DNA of 64,000 bases from Rhabdornis inornatus (lineage: Eukaryota; Chordata; Aves; Passeriformes; Rhabdornithidae), in NCBI GenBank assembly GCA_013397075.1, contig VWZS01006721.1, positions 2,520,896 to 2,584,895 on the forward strand. Direction: 5' to 3'. A program made the position numbers and the translations under genes. The notes below the pieces were generated by a model that saw nothing but the letters and a program-made list of their open reading frames with translations, ran no database searches and had not been told where the DNA came from. Below are positions 35,436-46,300 of the stretch, piece by piece (within the stretch, counting starts at the first letter, position 1; every line of letters begins with the position of its first letter).

Positions 35436-37261
35436 GCAATTCAGGAGTTGCTACATTCAGCCATCCATGCAGCAGGCTCTGGGAGAAATGTGCTCCCAGT
35501 GTCTCTCATGAAAATCAATGGCAGGGGTACAGGCTAACTTTCATCTCCTGGGCTACAAAGCGTATGCAGAATTTGCATTTGAAATGAAATTATTTTTGTA
35601 CTAAGGAGGACTGACACTGAATGCTTTAGAGGCACAAAGAGAAGGTCCAAGAGCTTAGCTGAAATTAGTTTAGTTGGCTCATTGTGACATTTGTAGCTAA
35701 TTCTGTGCTGTAAAACATCTGCTCCCATCCAGTCGACCTTAAATTTAGACCATACCCACTTCTGGCCTTACCTGTCACAGAGAGCATATCCACCAGTTAA
35801 GACTGGGGCAGCTATTCTGGGAAACTGGTGCCAAAAATGATTTGTTTAAATTGTTTGATGCCAATCTGATGCACTGTGTCAGGCTATTACAGTGTTTAGC
35901 TGAGCTCTGATTCCAGTGTGGAATGCATTTTGTGGCATCCTGGTGTATCTTGACCCAGCCAGGAAAGCATCTCCAGAGAACACTGTAATCACCCAAGATG
36001 AATGTGGAGAGAATTAGTGTTGAGCTCAAGGAAGCAGTGTCCCTTGATTGGGAAGAGAAGCATTTGAAAGCCACTATTTTCCATTAGATACATTGTTTCA
36101 AGGGCAAATATCATAATTATTCTCCAAAGCTTCTGTCACTTCACAGAAGCTTAGGTTCTATGCTTCCTCTCTGTTTCTCCAACCATACTCTTGTAATTAT
36201 GACAGAAGCAGCCACCCTTAATCCCTTCTGCACCAGTGGGTGGTCAGTTAATGGTATTTTCAAAGGTATTTTCCTGACTCGCAAAATAATGTGGGGTTGG
36301 TTTTTTTTCTCTATAAAACTTAAATTTAATGTATCCTGAATATTTTTTGTAATACAGGAAAATATGTTTATGGATATATTTTTAAGGAAAAAACCTCCAG
36401 AGAGGTAATTTCATTCTGGTATTTTGCCTAACAATAGTGAATTGTTGAAGAAGACCAGTATTGAGCTTGACATATTAAATGTATGTGGCTTATTGCTTAT
36501 TTCTACTGTGCAGGTGTTTGCAAACTGTGGTGGAAGTTGTGCCCTGCTGCCCTTTGTGCCTCCACTGGGCACTGGTGACAATGGCAGGACGTCCTCACAT
36601 CTTCTCTTGGTAATATGTAGAATGTGGGGAGGACTTTCTGTGGTGATTGTTAGCTTGTGGTAGAGTTGCTAAGTAAATGGGGGGGAGGGGGGAAGACAAC
36701 TGTGCGAAATTTGGAACTATAGAATTTCTTCTTGCTGCAATTAAATGTGTTCAGACCTTCATGCATGTATTTATGTAGGCAGGAACGATACATGAATCAA
36801 AATAAAAACCTTCACATCCAAAAAATAGCACACGAGAGAAACAGGCTAATGGAGAAGGGGGAGTTTTATGTGTAGACAAGAATAGGCAACCAATAGCTCA
36901 GGGGCCCATCACAGCCATTGACTTCACTTTGTCTGTAGTTAGGTTAAACAATTTAAATGTTTGTGTGTCATGCCATATGTCAATGTTTGGGCTGCTAAAG
37001 GCACTTAGAAAAGCATGAGTTACCCAGCCTGGGTTAGAAAACCTCTGTGTTCAAGTTCCTGGTCACACAGGACTGTGTTTGGCTCTGGGAGTGGTAAAAC
37101 CTGTGGAATATTCAGACCAGTGGCAGGAAAGCTGCAATGAGTTCCTTGATGTTCTTTTTGACCAATGAAATTGATATACTGAAGAAAATGGCTTGCTCTT
37201 TTGAAAGGGTATTTTAGCAAGATAAAATGTCACCATAATAGGAGGAAAGGCAAAAAGGATT
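35436..37261. other. Intergenic sequence without a recognisable gene
   Basis: Contains a G-rich run (G7-A-G6) at about 36679-36692. No exon or repeat family recognised. Confidence 0.5.
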
Positions 37262-37630
37262 GTGATTGTTCAGCCTGGAGAGGTCTTTGGGGTGACCTAA
37301 CTGTGGGCTTCTATAACCTGCAGGGAGCCTACAGGAAAGATGGAGAGGGACTTTTTACAAGGGCCTGGAGTGACAGGATGAGGGGGAATGGCTTCAGACT
37401 GAAAATGAGCAAGTTTGGGTTAGATATTAAGAATAAATTCTTCACTGTGATGGTGTTGAGGCATGGGCACAGGTTGCCCAGAGAAGCTGTGGATGCCCCA
37501 TCCCTGGAAATGTGCAAGGCCAGGTTGGATGGGGCTCTGAGCAATGTGGTCTAATGAATGACATCCCTGCCTGGGGATACTGGAATTGGATGATCTTTAA
37601 GTTTGCTCTCAACCCAAACCATTCTGTGAT
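37262..37630 (+). mobile_element. CR1 LINE fragment, 3' end
   Basis: CR1 ORF2-end landmarks occur in order: TGTTCAGCCTGGAGAGG, GGGTTAGATATTAAGAATAA, GTTGCCCAGAGAAGCTGTGG, GGTTGGATGGGGCTCTGAGC, then CCAACCCAAACCATTCTGTGAT at the end (split here by family naming only). Small deletions occur early in the copy. Confidence 0.92.
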
Positions 37631-38190
37631 AACATTTCTGACTAGCTCTTATCCCAGCCTACATCTCATGGAAATGTGGTAGCCTTCCAGTCTGCTTTCT
37701 TTGCTGTTTAATGTCAGAAGAGAGGAGACATCCTGCAGTTTGATATGTGCAGAACAAATGTTATCTGCTCAGTTTTTAAACTGGAGGGCATCAGAAGTCA
37801 TCACCAACTCTGCTTGGTTCTGTGACCAAAAAATGCAGTAGTTCTCTGTGCAGTGGTAGTTTTTAGAAGTGGGATTTGTGGCAGTCTAACAGCGGGCACA
37901 ACATACTGTTAATGGGGAGATTTTTAGCAGGTCCTTGGGCTTCTGAGGGACTCCAAGAGTTGCACTGCTTGTTCGAGCAGCAGCTGTGTTCAATAGCTGT
38001 GGAGGAGATGTGTTGTAATTTTATTATTTTTTAAAATCCCTCTCCCGAGCGTGAAACTTGGTTGAATTTTAAAGATGTGTACATTTTTTTAGGGTGATGG
38101 GCATTTATGCCTCTGTATAGCAGCTAATGTAAACAAAAGAGCAGATCCACACTGCTATTTCCACCTTCCCTCTGTACTGCAGATGTCTGA
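37631..38190. other. Sequence just upstream of the promoter-like block; no gene seen
   Basis: No exon or repeat recognised. It passes into the CTG-rich, pyrimidine-rich block. Confidence 0.45.
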
Positions 38191-38208
38191 GCTGCTGCTG
38201 CTGCTGCT
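38191..38208 (+). repeat. Short (GCT)6 trinucleotide run
   Basis: Six perfect GCT units. An ATG 8 bases upstream would read it as a leucine-rich start (MSELLLLLLSALGGC), but that frame has no other support and runs into an N. Confidence 0.85.
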
Positions 38209-38288
38209 AAGTGCTCTTGGAGGCTGCTCAGCTTCCCTCTATCCCCTGATTCTCCAAGAGATACCGTGGCTGTGGCTGCAGATTAGAT

Positions 38289-38432
38289 TTTTCTCTCTCT
38301 CCCTCCCTCCCTCCCCCTGCCAGACCTCTGTGTGCTTTGACGTCAAGTGTGCTCCTTTCAGTTGCCATAGCAGCCCCATTCCCCAAGCTCTCTGCCTGTC
38401 TCCTCTGGTAGGTTCCACAATGGTACAGCCAG
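38289..38432. repeat. 144-bp duplicate block A, copy 1 (ends at an N gap)
   Basis: Identical by eye to 38763-38906. It starts with TTTTCTCTCTCTCCCTCC, holds TGACGTCA and ends CAGCCAG directly before the N at 38433. Ending exactly at a gap points to an assembly overlap, not a true duplication. Confidence 0.93.
38338..38345. promoter_or_regulatory. Full palindromic CRE (TGACGTCA)
   Basis: The eight-base cAMP response element, recognised by CREB/ATF factors, lies about 50 bases from a pyrimidine tract. An X-box-like motif, GTTGCCATAGCAGC (38361-38374), lies 15 bases downstream; RFX factors bind related sites. The combination suits a promoter. Copy A2 repeats it at 38812-38819. Function is inferred. 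Confidence 0.5.
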
Positions 38433-38433
38433 N
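38433..38433. other. Assembly gap (single N)
   Basis: Undetermined base separating block A copy 1 from unique sequence starting GACGAGGAGAATAGC. Confidence 0.95.
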
Positions 38434-38561
38434 GACGAGGAGAATAGCTCGCAAGCAAGGAATGGTAGGTGGCTGATGCTGATATTCTTTGACTAACTGC
38501 TTTCGCAGGGTGGGGTGATGAATATTGATTGCTGCCTGAGGGGGAAAAAAAAAATTAAAGC

Positions 38562-38588
38562 AGGGGGAGAGGGGGAGAGAGAGAGAGG
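38562..38588. repeat. Purine (GA)n tract
   Basis: GGGGGAGAGGGGGAGAGAGA-type purine run immediately before block B copy 1. Confidence 0.85.
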
Positions 38589-38761
38589 TTAATGGAGTAA
38601 ACTGCAAAGCGAAGCAAGAAGGCTGCACCTGTCCATTTTGTGGCCAGAGAAGCATCCCTGTGTTTCCCTGTGGTCGGGTGTGTATGGGCTTTGATGCTTG
38701 GATGCTGTAGGTGACCGTGGCTGTGAGAGCAGGGCAGGGGCACACCGTGGATGGGAGTGTG
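38587..38761. repeat. 175-bp duplicate block B, copy 1 (ends at an N gap)
   Basis: Identical by eye to 38975-39149. It starts GGTTAATGGAGTAAACTGC and ends GGGAGTGTG directly before the N at 38762. Confidence 0.93.
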
Positions 38762-38762
38762 N
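38762..38762. other. Assembly gap (single N)
   Basis: Separates the end of block B copy 1 from the start of block A copy 2. Confidence 0.95.
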
Positions 38763-38906
38763 TTTTCTCTCTCTCCCTCCCTCCCTCCCCCTGCCAGACC
38801 TCTGTGTGCTTTGACGTCAAGTGTGCTCCTTTCAGTTGCCATAGCAGCCCCATTCCCCAAGCTCTCTGCCTGTCTCCTCTGGTAGGTTCCACAATGGTAC
38901 AGCCAG
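38763..38906. repeat. 144-bp duplicate block A, copy 2 (starts at an N gap)
   Basis: Second copy of block A, offset 474 bases from the first, with the same CRE at 38812-38819. It continues into a unique 67-base segment ending in a C8 run. Confidence 0.93.
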
Positions 38907-38973
38907 CATCACGCTGCACAATGGTTTCCAGGCAGTGAAAGAGCGTGATTCAGCAAGCCACTCTTCCCCCCCC

Positions 38974-38974
38974 N
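38974..38974. other. Assembly gap (single N)
   Basis: Follows a C8 run (38966-38973), a likely sequencing-difficult point. Confidence 0.95.
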
Positions 38975-39149
38975 GGTTAATGGAGTAAACTGCAAAGCGA
39001 AGCAAGAAGGCTGCACCTGTCCATTTTGTGGCCAGAGAAGCATCCCTGTGTTTCCCTGTGGTCGGGTGTGTATGGGCTTTGATGCTTGGATGCTGTAGGT
39101 GACCGTGGCTGTGAGAGCAGGGCAGGGGCACACCGTGGATGGGAGTGTG
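38975..39149. repeat. 175-bp duplicate block B, copy 2 (starts at an N gap)
   Basis: Second copy of block B, offset 388 bases from the first. It continues without a break into the downstream sequence. Confidence 0.93.
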
Positions 39150-42100
39150 GTGGTGCTTTAGCAGCTGGCTCATGTAAACAGTGGGGTTTTACTCAGCCTC
39201 ATCACCTCTAACGCTGCCTGCGGGCTTTGGGAGGAAGAAGGTGTCTTGGCTTGCAGTTCAGTAGAAAAATGAGGGTGTTGTGGGGTTATATGGTCCATAC
39301 ACAGCCGTATAAAATTTGAATGTGGAAAAATAAAGAGAGGACAAGGAGCTGGAAGATTCAGAGGACAGAAGTCTTGGCCTTTTGTACAGTGATTGAATGC
39401 CAAAAAGAAAAAAGTATGTGTGTGGAAGTGTTTGACAGCCCTTGTTGGATGTGGGGGTGGGGGTTGTTTTTGAGAAAGTAGCCTTTAATCATCACTCTTC
39501 CACATTACTTGGATTCAAGTGAACAACTCAGCCCACTGGGTTTTATAGAACCACAAGAGCTTTCAGGAGAAATGTTTACAGCAAGCTACAGACCAGTTAT
39601 TTTGCAAAAGAGAATTAATAATCTGTAGATGCTGCAGTGAAATCAATGTTGCTTTGCAGGGAAATCCTCTGGCAGAAAAATCTACTGCTACAGGAAGAAG
39701 TGTTGGTTTTGTTTTTTACAGCAGAGGGACATTATTAGAAATAACAGAAATTTGCCGTGGATAATTAAGTGTTACAGCATTGTTTAATAAGCAGCCAGTG
39801 CTCCCAGTGAACCATGATGGGCATGTTTCACAGTGTTCGTGTGCTGGGGGATTGTCAGCTTGTTTACATGGGTTCCTTTTGCTGCAGAGCTTCCTGATAT
39901 CCTCAGTGCAACTTTCCACTCCTCTGATACGTTCACTGTAAGTTTTGCCAGAGGCTTCTGCAGGACAAACAGACACTATGTGAAAATACAAATTTTGAGG
40001 GAAATTATGGCATGGACTAGAGATTTATTAGGAGGAAAATGCCAATGAGTATATTGTAAGTGATCAGAGGAGTCTGAAATCAGCTTCGTTGAGGACACAG
40101 AGGTTGTCCTGCAAGCCCAGCTTCAGCAAAAGAGAAGGGTTAAGATAGAACAGGCTGGTGTAGGTACAGCACAGGGCTGCTTGTCTTTGCTCACGTGAAA
40201 TGTGTCTTTGGTCCCCATGCCTTGGGGAAAATGAGGTGCACCAAACCTCCACTATTTTAACCTTCTTTCAGTACATTGCCATGTAATCACTGGTCAGGAG
40301 CACTGGGGCAGTATTTTCTTCTGTGCTCCTCTAGCTGTCTGCTCTCTTCCTGCTAGGAATGGTGGCATAGGAATACCTTTCCAGTTGCCTCAGCTAATGA
40401 CTTTGTCTTGCAGGGATGCGGATGTGAACGACAAAGGTGATTTGACCTCAGCCATTAAACAATATTCTTTTTCCCTGACTCTCAATAAACTGCACTCTTG
40501 CTCATAGCTCTCTCCTGCTGTTTCAGAGTATGCATCATTTTTCAGTGTCTTGTTGTAATTATGGTTTTGTTGAGGAGTATTAGGATTACAAGGATGTTCC
40601 TAAATAGGATAAGGACAGAAATCGCTTACTATGAAAAATAAGTTAACTTCAGCTGCCTGCCTGCTTGGAAAATGTCCTTCTCATTGTTAAAAAGCCTCTT
40701 CAGTGCACACACACATTTCTATGAGCAGACCCCAGGGATGAGTGTTTCCTTGTAGGTTTGGGTTTTTTTTTCCCTGCTGTCAGTGGCTGGCATGTTTGCA
40801 GCTGTTTTTTAGCGATTTAACAGTACTGGATCAATATGCCTTCAAACAGTGTTACAGTACAAATCTGGCTTGCTAAAGGAAAGAGAGAGTTATCAAAATT
40901 TCACTGCTATGGTATTGGAGAAGGTCATAATGTTCACTTGTAGTTTACAGTTGCAAAATTCATCCAATTTTCGGGAGGGCTAAAGCAGCCACAAAGGAGG
41001 ATGGTTTTAGAATTGCTTTTGAAGACAACATCATAATTTTCTTAAGACTTGGAAGAGAGAAAAGCTGCATTTAGGGAAAGGCCTTCAGCTTTAAAATTTG
41101 CAATCTCTTAAACTGTTGTTCGGTAGATACTACCCAGTTCCCTGGACAATTCCAAATTACAGAAAATACCACTGGTTTGTTGGTAAATTTTCAAATCCAA
41201 GTAAATTTTTCAGTTTTTTTATCACAAGCATTCTATACCCATAGCCCCTTCCATTCCACTGATTACATTTTGAGCTTATAATAATAGCACTACTAGAAAT
41301 TATGTCCTGAAAGCCTAGTGATTGCAGAATCACCACAGTTGCTGCTCTGTTATGTCATCAGAAGTAAAGGAGAGAGTCTTCATTAGACTACAATATTGAA
41401 TATATATGTATAAATTCTGACCTTCAATACTCGTATTCTGCTTTTGATTCTTGCACACTTACTGTTCCTTTTCTATAATTATTGCACACTTATTGTTTTG
41501 AAGGCTACTTGCATGGAAAATGAACCCTCATAAAAGGATCACCAGTGATTAAAGTAGAAGTCAAAAACAGTAGAGGGGATGGGATGGAATTTCCTGGTCC
41601 CCTGTCCACTCTGTATGAAAGTTACACAGCTGTCCTTGAGCTGCTCTACTGTGTTCCAGCCTGATAGCTGTAGCTTTGTTAGCAAGCTTTAGAATGAGTC
41701 TTGGCTAGTTGTTAAAAGAGAATTTCAGGAAATTCAAGTCCCAAAACTTTCCCATCTTACTGGTTTTTTTGTACAGTGAGATTTTTGGTAGAAGTTTTGG
41801 TATATGAACTAACTTAGTGGTGGTGGTATGTTCTCAGTTTCATTTCTACACAAAGGATGTGAATTAATGAACTTTAGTGTAACCTAGGATCTTCCTGACT
41901 ATACCTGGAGCACGGGGCAGTGTCTTTTTGCAGCAAGAAAAAGGAAAAGCAGCTGTTGTATTTTTAGGCAGGTTCTGGGCTTTTCTCCTACCTAAGAACA
42001 AGATGATGTTGATGACCCTGTGAGTGCAGCCCCTTGCTCACATCCCAGCAGTGACACTGGAAATTTGGGCTGTGTTAGGACCTGATCTGACACGAATCTT

Positions 42101-43254
42101 TGGGCATGTTGGCCTCTCTCAGGACTTTTGTGAGGTAATAATCAGTAAAAGTTGGAGGTCCAGAAGAGCCTTCCAGTCAAGTCAATAGCTGCTTCATTAG
42201 GATACTACACTAAGAGGTCAATAACCCAGAAAATTAGGAACTGTAATTAGAATATGGGATTTCAAGAGTCTGAGTTGGGGCCTTTTTTTGTTGAGTAGTT
42301 GTTTTCTCATGAGGATTTTTAATTTTCTGTTCTTAGTACAAAATTCTAGTTCTCTTCTGAGATACCTGAAAACATGTTAAGATACAGGGGTAAGACAATG
42401 TTGCTCAAACCTTATATTTAACAGTAATCACTTAGTTTTGTTCAGTGGTTAGGTACCAGAACACGATGTTTGATTGTTCCTTCTCTTATTTACTATCTTA
42501 ATACCACAGCATTTGCTTTTTCCTACAGTTCTTGAGGTTGTCTGTAAGTTTCTTGGCTGCATGTGCTTTGTCAGTTGAACTTTTTTGTCACGTTTTGTTA
42601 TCTGTTTTTAACTGGGTGCTAATTTGATAAACAGCAGTAATGCACAGGCCTTTCCTGATTCCTATATGTATCCATATCACACAGTTTTTAAAGCTGTTAA
42701 TTATGTCACAAGTCAAATTTCATTTCCATCCCCAGGTATCGGTGGCAGGTGACTGTGTCCATATCTCAACTTGTTATAGGTAAAGTTTCTGCTCTTCCTT
42801 ATTCCAAAGAAAAGATCTGGCCTGAGAAAGATAGTATAGAAACAAAAATAATTACTTTAGATCAATTTAATTATTTTTTTTAATGCCATGTGTTTCAATT
42901 TGAACATTCTTGAACATGTGCTCATGAGCACTAAGACCTTGATTTTTTTTTTTTCTTTTTTTATTTTTGCTGGTGGGGAATAACTGTAACACACTTCCCC
43001 CATTTAAACAGCACTTCATTCTGCATAATTTTCTGTCTCCTGCCTTTCTTCTTTGTGTGGAAGAAAGGAAATTTATGGTACAGATACTGCCTGAACAGGA
43101 TGCATTATGATATTATCAGAGGGAAATCTAAAGTCTTTGTTATATGATGTGCAGATATTGATATTCCAGGTTAGTTTAGTTATCTGAAATTTTCTGTGTG
43201 AATCAGACTTGAAAAATAAACCCCAAATATTTCTTTCTCTTTTTTTGTGCTTAG
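39150..43254. other. Sequence without a recognisable gene
   Basis: Nothing assignable. A 23-base stretch between an AG and a GTGATT at 40414-40436 looks like a micro-exon only superficially. T-rich runs lie near 42941-42968. Confidence 0.45.
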
Positions 43255-43376
43255 GGCTAGTATTAGAAACCTGTACCAACAGCAGGCCAGACTCAAATAT
43301 CAGCTATGGCAACCCATGCATGAAGTTGATGCCTTTGAACTATTTCCTATAGATGAGAGACATAGCACATGCTGTG
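43255..43376 (+). other. Exon-like segment, unassigned (122 bp)
   Basis: A strong pyrimidine tract and acceptor (TTTCTCTTTTTTTGTGCTTAG, ending at 43254) precede it, and the consensus donor GTGAGT starts at 43377. One frame is fully open and includes SIRNLYQQQARLKYQLWQPM, then HEVDAFELFPIDERHSTCC. Another frame is open almost to the end. I cannot match either to a family. It could be a spliced noncoding exon. Confidence 0.25.
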
Positions 43377-46300
43377 GTGAGTCAACAATGTATTATTTTA
43401 TTAAATCATACTTTTTGGCAAAAAAAAAAAAAAAGCCAAATGCCAAAAGATGCTTAATGCCGAAGTGCATGCTGATTTTTTTCCTTTTTTTTTTTTACTG
43501 GAGGGGGGAGGCAGGGAAAATTAAAGTTACAATTTGTAGTAATTTTTAGCACACATTAACATAATGCTGTCATCTTATAATGAGTTTTCCAAGTGTGCAA
43601 TTTCTGCATTGCACAGTTATCAGATGGAGCACATTCAGAATGTGGTTTCAGAGGAGTGTTAATATAGCAAATAATATAAAAAAAGACCCTACATATGCAG
43701 TGTTCTGAGCACTATTTAAAATGGCAAAATCTGCTTCACTACTGCAAAATCCACTATTTTGGACCGGTTTTTGTAACTAATGTTTTCCATCTCTTTGATT
43801 TGGTGTGGGGGGAGAGAAAAGGTTGTTTTGTTTCTTTTTGAGATGACTGAAAGAGATTGTGAGGAGTCGTCTCAGATTTTTTTGACATATATCTCTTTAT
43901 CCTTGGACAGGAAAATAGTGAGAACAGGGATGAAAAGCAGTCCTTTAAAAATACTTAGTAACTTTAACTATCTTAAGTCTGCTAATAATTTCAATGCATT
44001 TTTCATGCATAGTAAGTCATTTTGGTTCTGATAATTTCTTTAAGGTGGTTTCAGCGTACCTTTGGGAGATGAGGAATTATTTTCAGATTTCTCATGTAAT
44101 CTCAATAGAATTGTTGTCAAAAATTGTAACTGTTACTCCAATAAGGTGTAGCTCCAAATCACTGAGATGTTTTTGTAGGGAGATAGAACTCTAACCTGTA
44201 CATGTGGCACGTGGGTAACGTTAAGAGCCGTGAAATGAGTGTGCTGGTGACACTTTCATCCTTGATGAAGCTGATAAAAAAAATTAAACAGGTGTCAGTT
44301 AAATCTATTTGTCTGCTTTGAAGTGAGATGAGTAGCAGCAAGCAGTGCCTACTAGAGTGCCACTGAGAGAATTTGTGTTCTGTTGGAAACTAGAGAGTTT
44401 CCCAAGGGGAGAAGACATACACTGGACATGGACAGAGATTTGTGGCATGAAGAGTCACAGTCTGGATGCTCACATCCTTGACCTGTGGACGTCCAGTGGA
44501 AGCAATACATTTATGTAGAACTTCATAACCTCTCTTTTTTTACTACTATGATATTTTTAATTTCTTATGGCTTTTAGGGCCTATTGTCCTAAGGTAATTC
44601 TGGTTAACAAGGCAGCCTTCATCTTGGCTTAATGTCTGGGCTTTAGAAACTGTGACACTGAGCCTTTTGCATATGAATGGGCCTGGGTGACTTTTGAATT
44701 TACAATGAAGCCTGAAAGCATATATATTTTTTAAAAATTAATATTATTTTGCTTTAATTCTGTGTTTAGGAGCATACAGATAACCTGCTAGTTGTAGGTA
44801 ATGAGAATTTTAAATAAGCTGGCAGCAGCCAAAGTAGGTATGATTTATGGCAGCTGATGGAGAGGTGCAAATAAAGGATTTTGTTAACATGTTCATGATG
44901 AACAATTGCTAAACAGACATTGCATGAAATTTTTCTGGTGTTTTGCACATGTTAATGCAATTAGCTGATAGTCATGGCAGCTCAGTTCCTCTCACCATTA
45001 ACATTATTAAAACTGCTGTGTAAGTAGAAAAATCGTTCTTAAGAAGCTGTCTGATGATAATCCCCACTCCTGGCGATTTTACATTTAGTAGTATATGTAG
45101 TGCTAATTTTGGAACACAGTGGTACTGCTGTCTGCAAGCAGTGTGACTTGGTCATTTGACCCCCAGGTCAAATGTCTTTATCTTAATGTTGCAGCTATTG
45201 ATATTTTCTGTGTGGTATTTCAAACATTTTCCATTGTCTCTGTTCAGGTTACTTTCTGAGTTCAGTGCGCATCTAAGTCACCTCCTCCAGCTCTGTTCTT
45301 CCAAATTTAGATTTTAGGGTGGGTAACCAGTGCAAATACCAGGTTTTCAGAAACAACATATGAAGTGTGTCAAAAGAACTCAGAGATGTCATAGAGAGAG
45401 AGTTGCTTGAGAAGTTTCCTCCCAGATGACACAGCATTAATAGGCAAAATTAGTTAAATATGTTTAACAGAAATTAAGGACTGTAAGATCTTGTTGTGAG
45501 GCTACAGCTCCACAAAAAACATCTGTAGGTGTCTTCAGGCATTTAATACAACCCTTTACCATGGATTTAAACCTTTGTCTGTATAGGAATTAGTCATGCA
45601 CTTCTGTAAACATGTTTGTAGCAAATGCAGTTTGAAATCTGGGGCTTATGCTCTCCGTGCAGGCTCTCTCCAGTTAATATTGCTCATTAAGGCAGACAGT
45701 TTGATCATATAGCTTTATTTTGCTTTCAGCAATTTTTGTTGATGAAAACACAAGCTTTGCAGCTGTAGAAATTGTATGTGAAATCAGAAACCACATCTAA
45801 AAATTAGCATATAATTAGTGAAGTTGATACAACTGTCAAAATCTTTTAAAAATGGTCAGGAAAAGTAGCATTTGGAGAGAAAAAGTACCTATCAATATTC
45901 ATCACAGAAAAGAACAAGCAAGGAAAAAGCTTGGGATGTTCTGTTTAACAAAAACTAAGTTAGTGCTGTGGGCGATGGGCGTATTTTAAAGCTCAGTTAG
46001 TAATTTTATTAGAAATCACATGAGAGACTTTTATGCATCTATGCAGAGAAGCAAAGTACCTGGGATAAAGGAATTTGGGGGGGGAGGTTTAAGTGCTTGA
46101 AAAAAACATTTGAGGATCTATTTTGTAGTGTCTTGGCTTGGTATCTTGCTACTACAGTCACATGGCTTTTTGGAACATTGTGTTGGTTCCTCTTATGTTC
46201 ATCATGGGCATTAAGTGCATGAGGAAAAATCAGAGGAACTCAGAGCACAGTTTTCTCTGAAAAACTTGTGTTCTGCTCCTCTGCCTAATAGAAAAAACAT

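Noticed and set aside
38239..38919. Long open frame (226 codons) on the - strand
   Set aside because: It runs through two N bases and both copies of a duplicated block that is probably an assembly artefact. The peptide repeats itself and has no domain.
40414..40436. 23-base micro-exon between CAG and GTGATT
   Set aside because: The donor is weak and there is no independent evidence; chance is sufficient.
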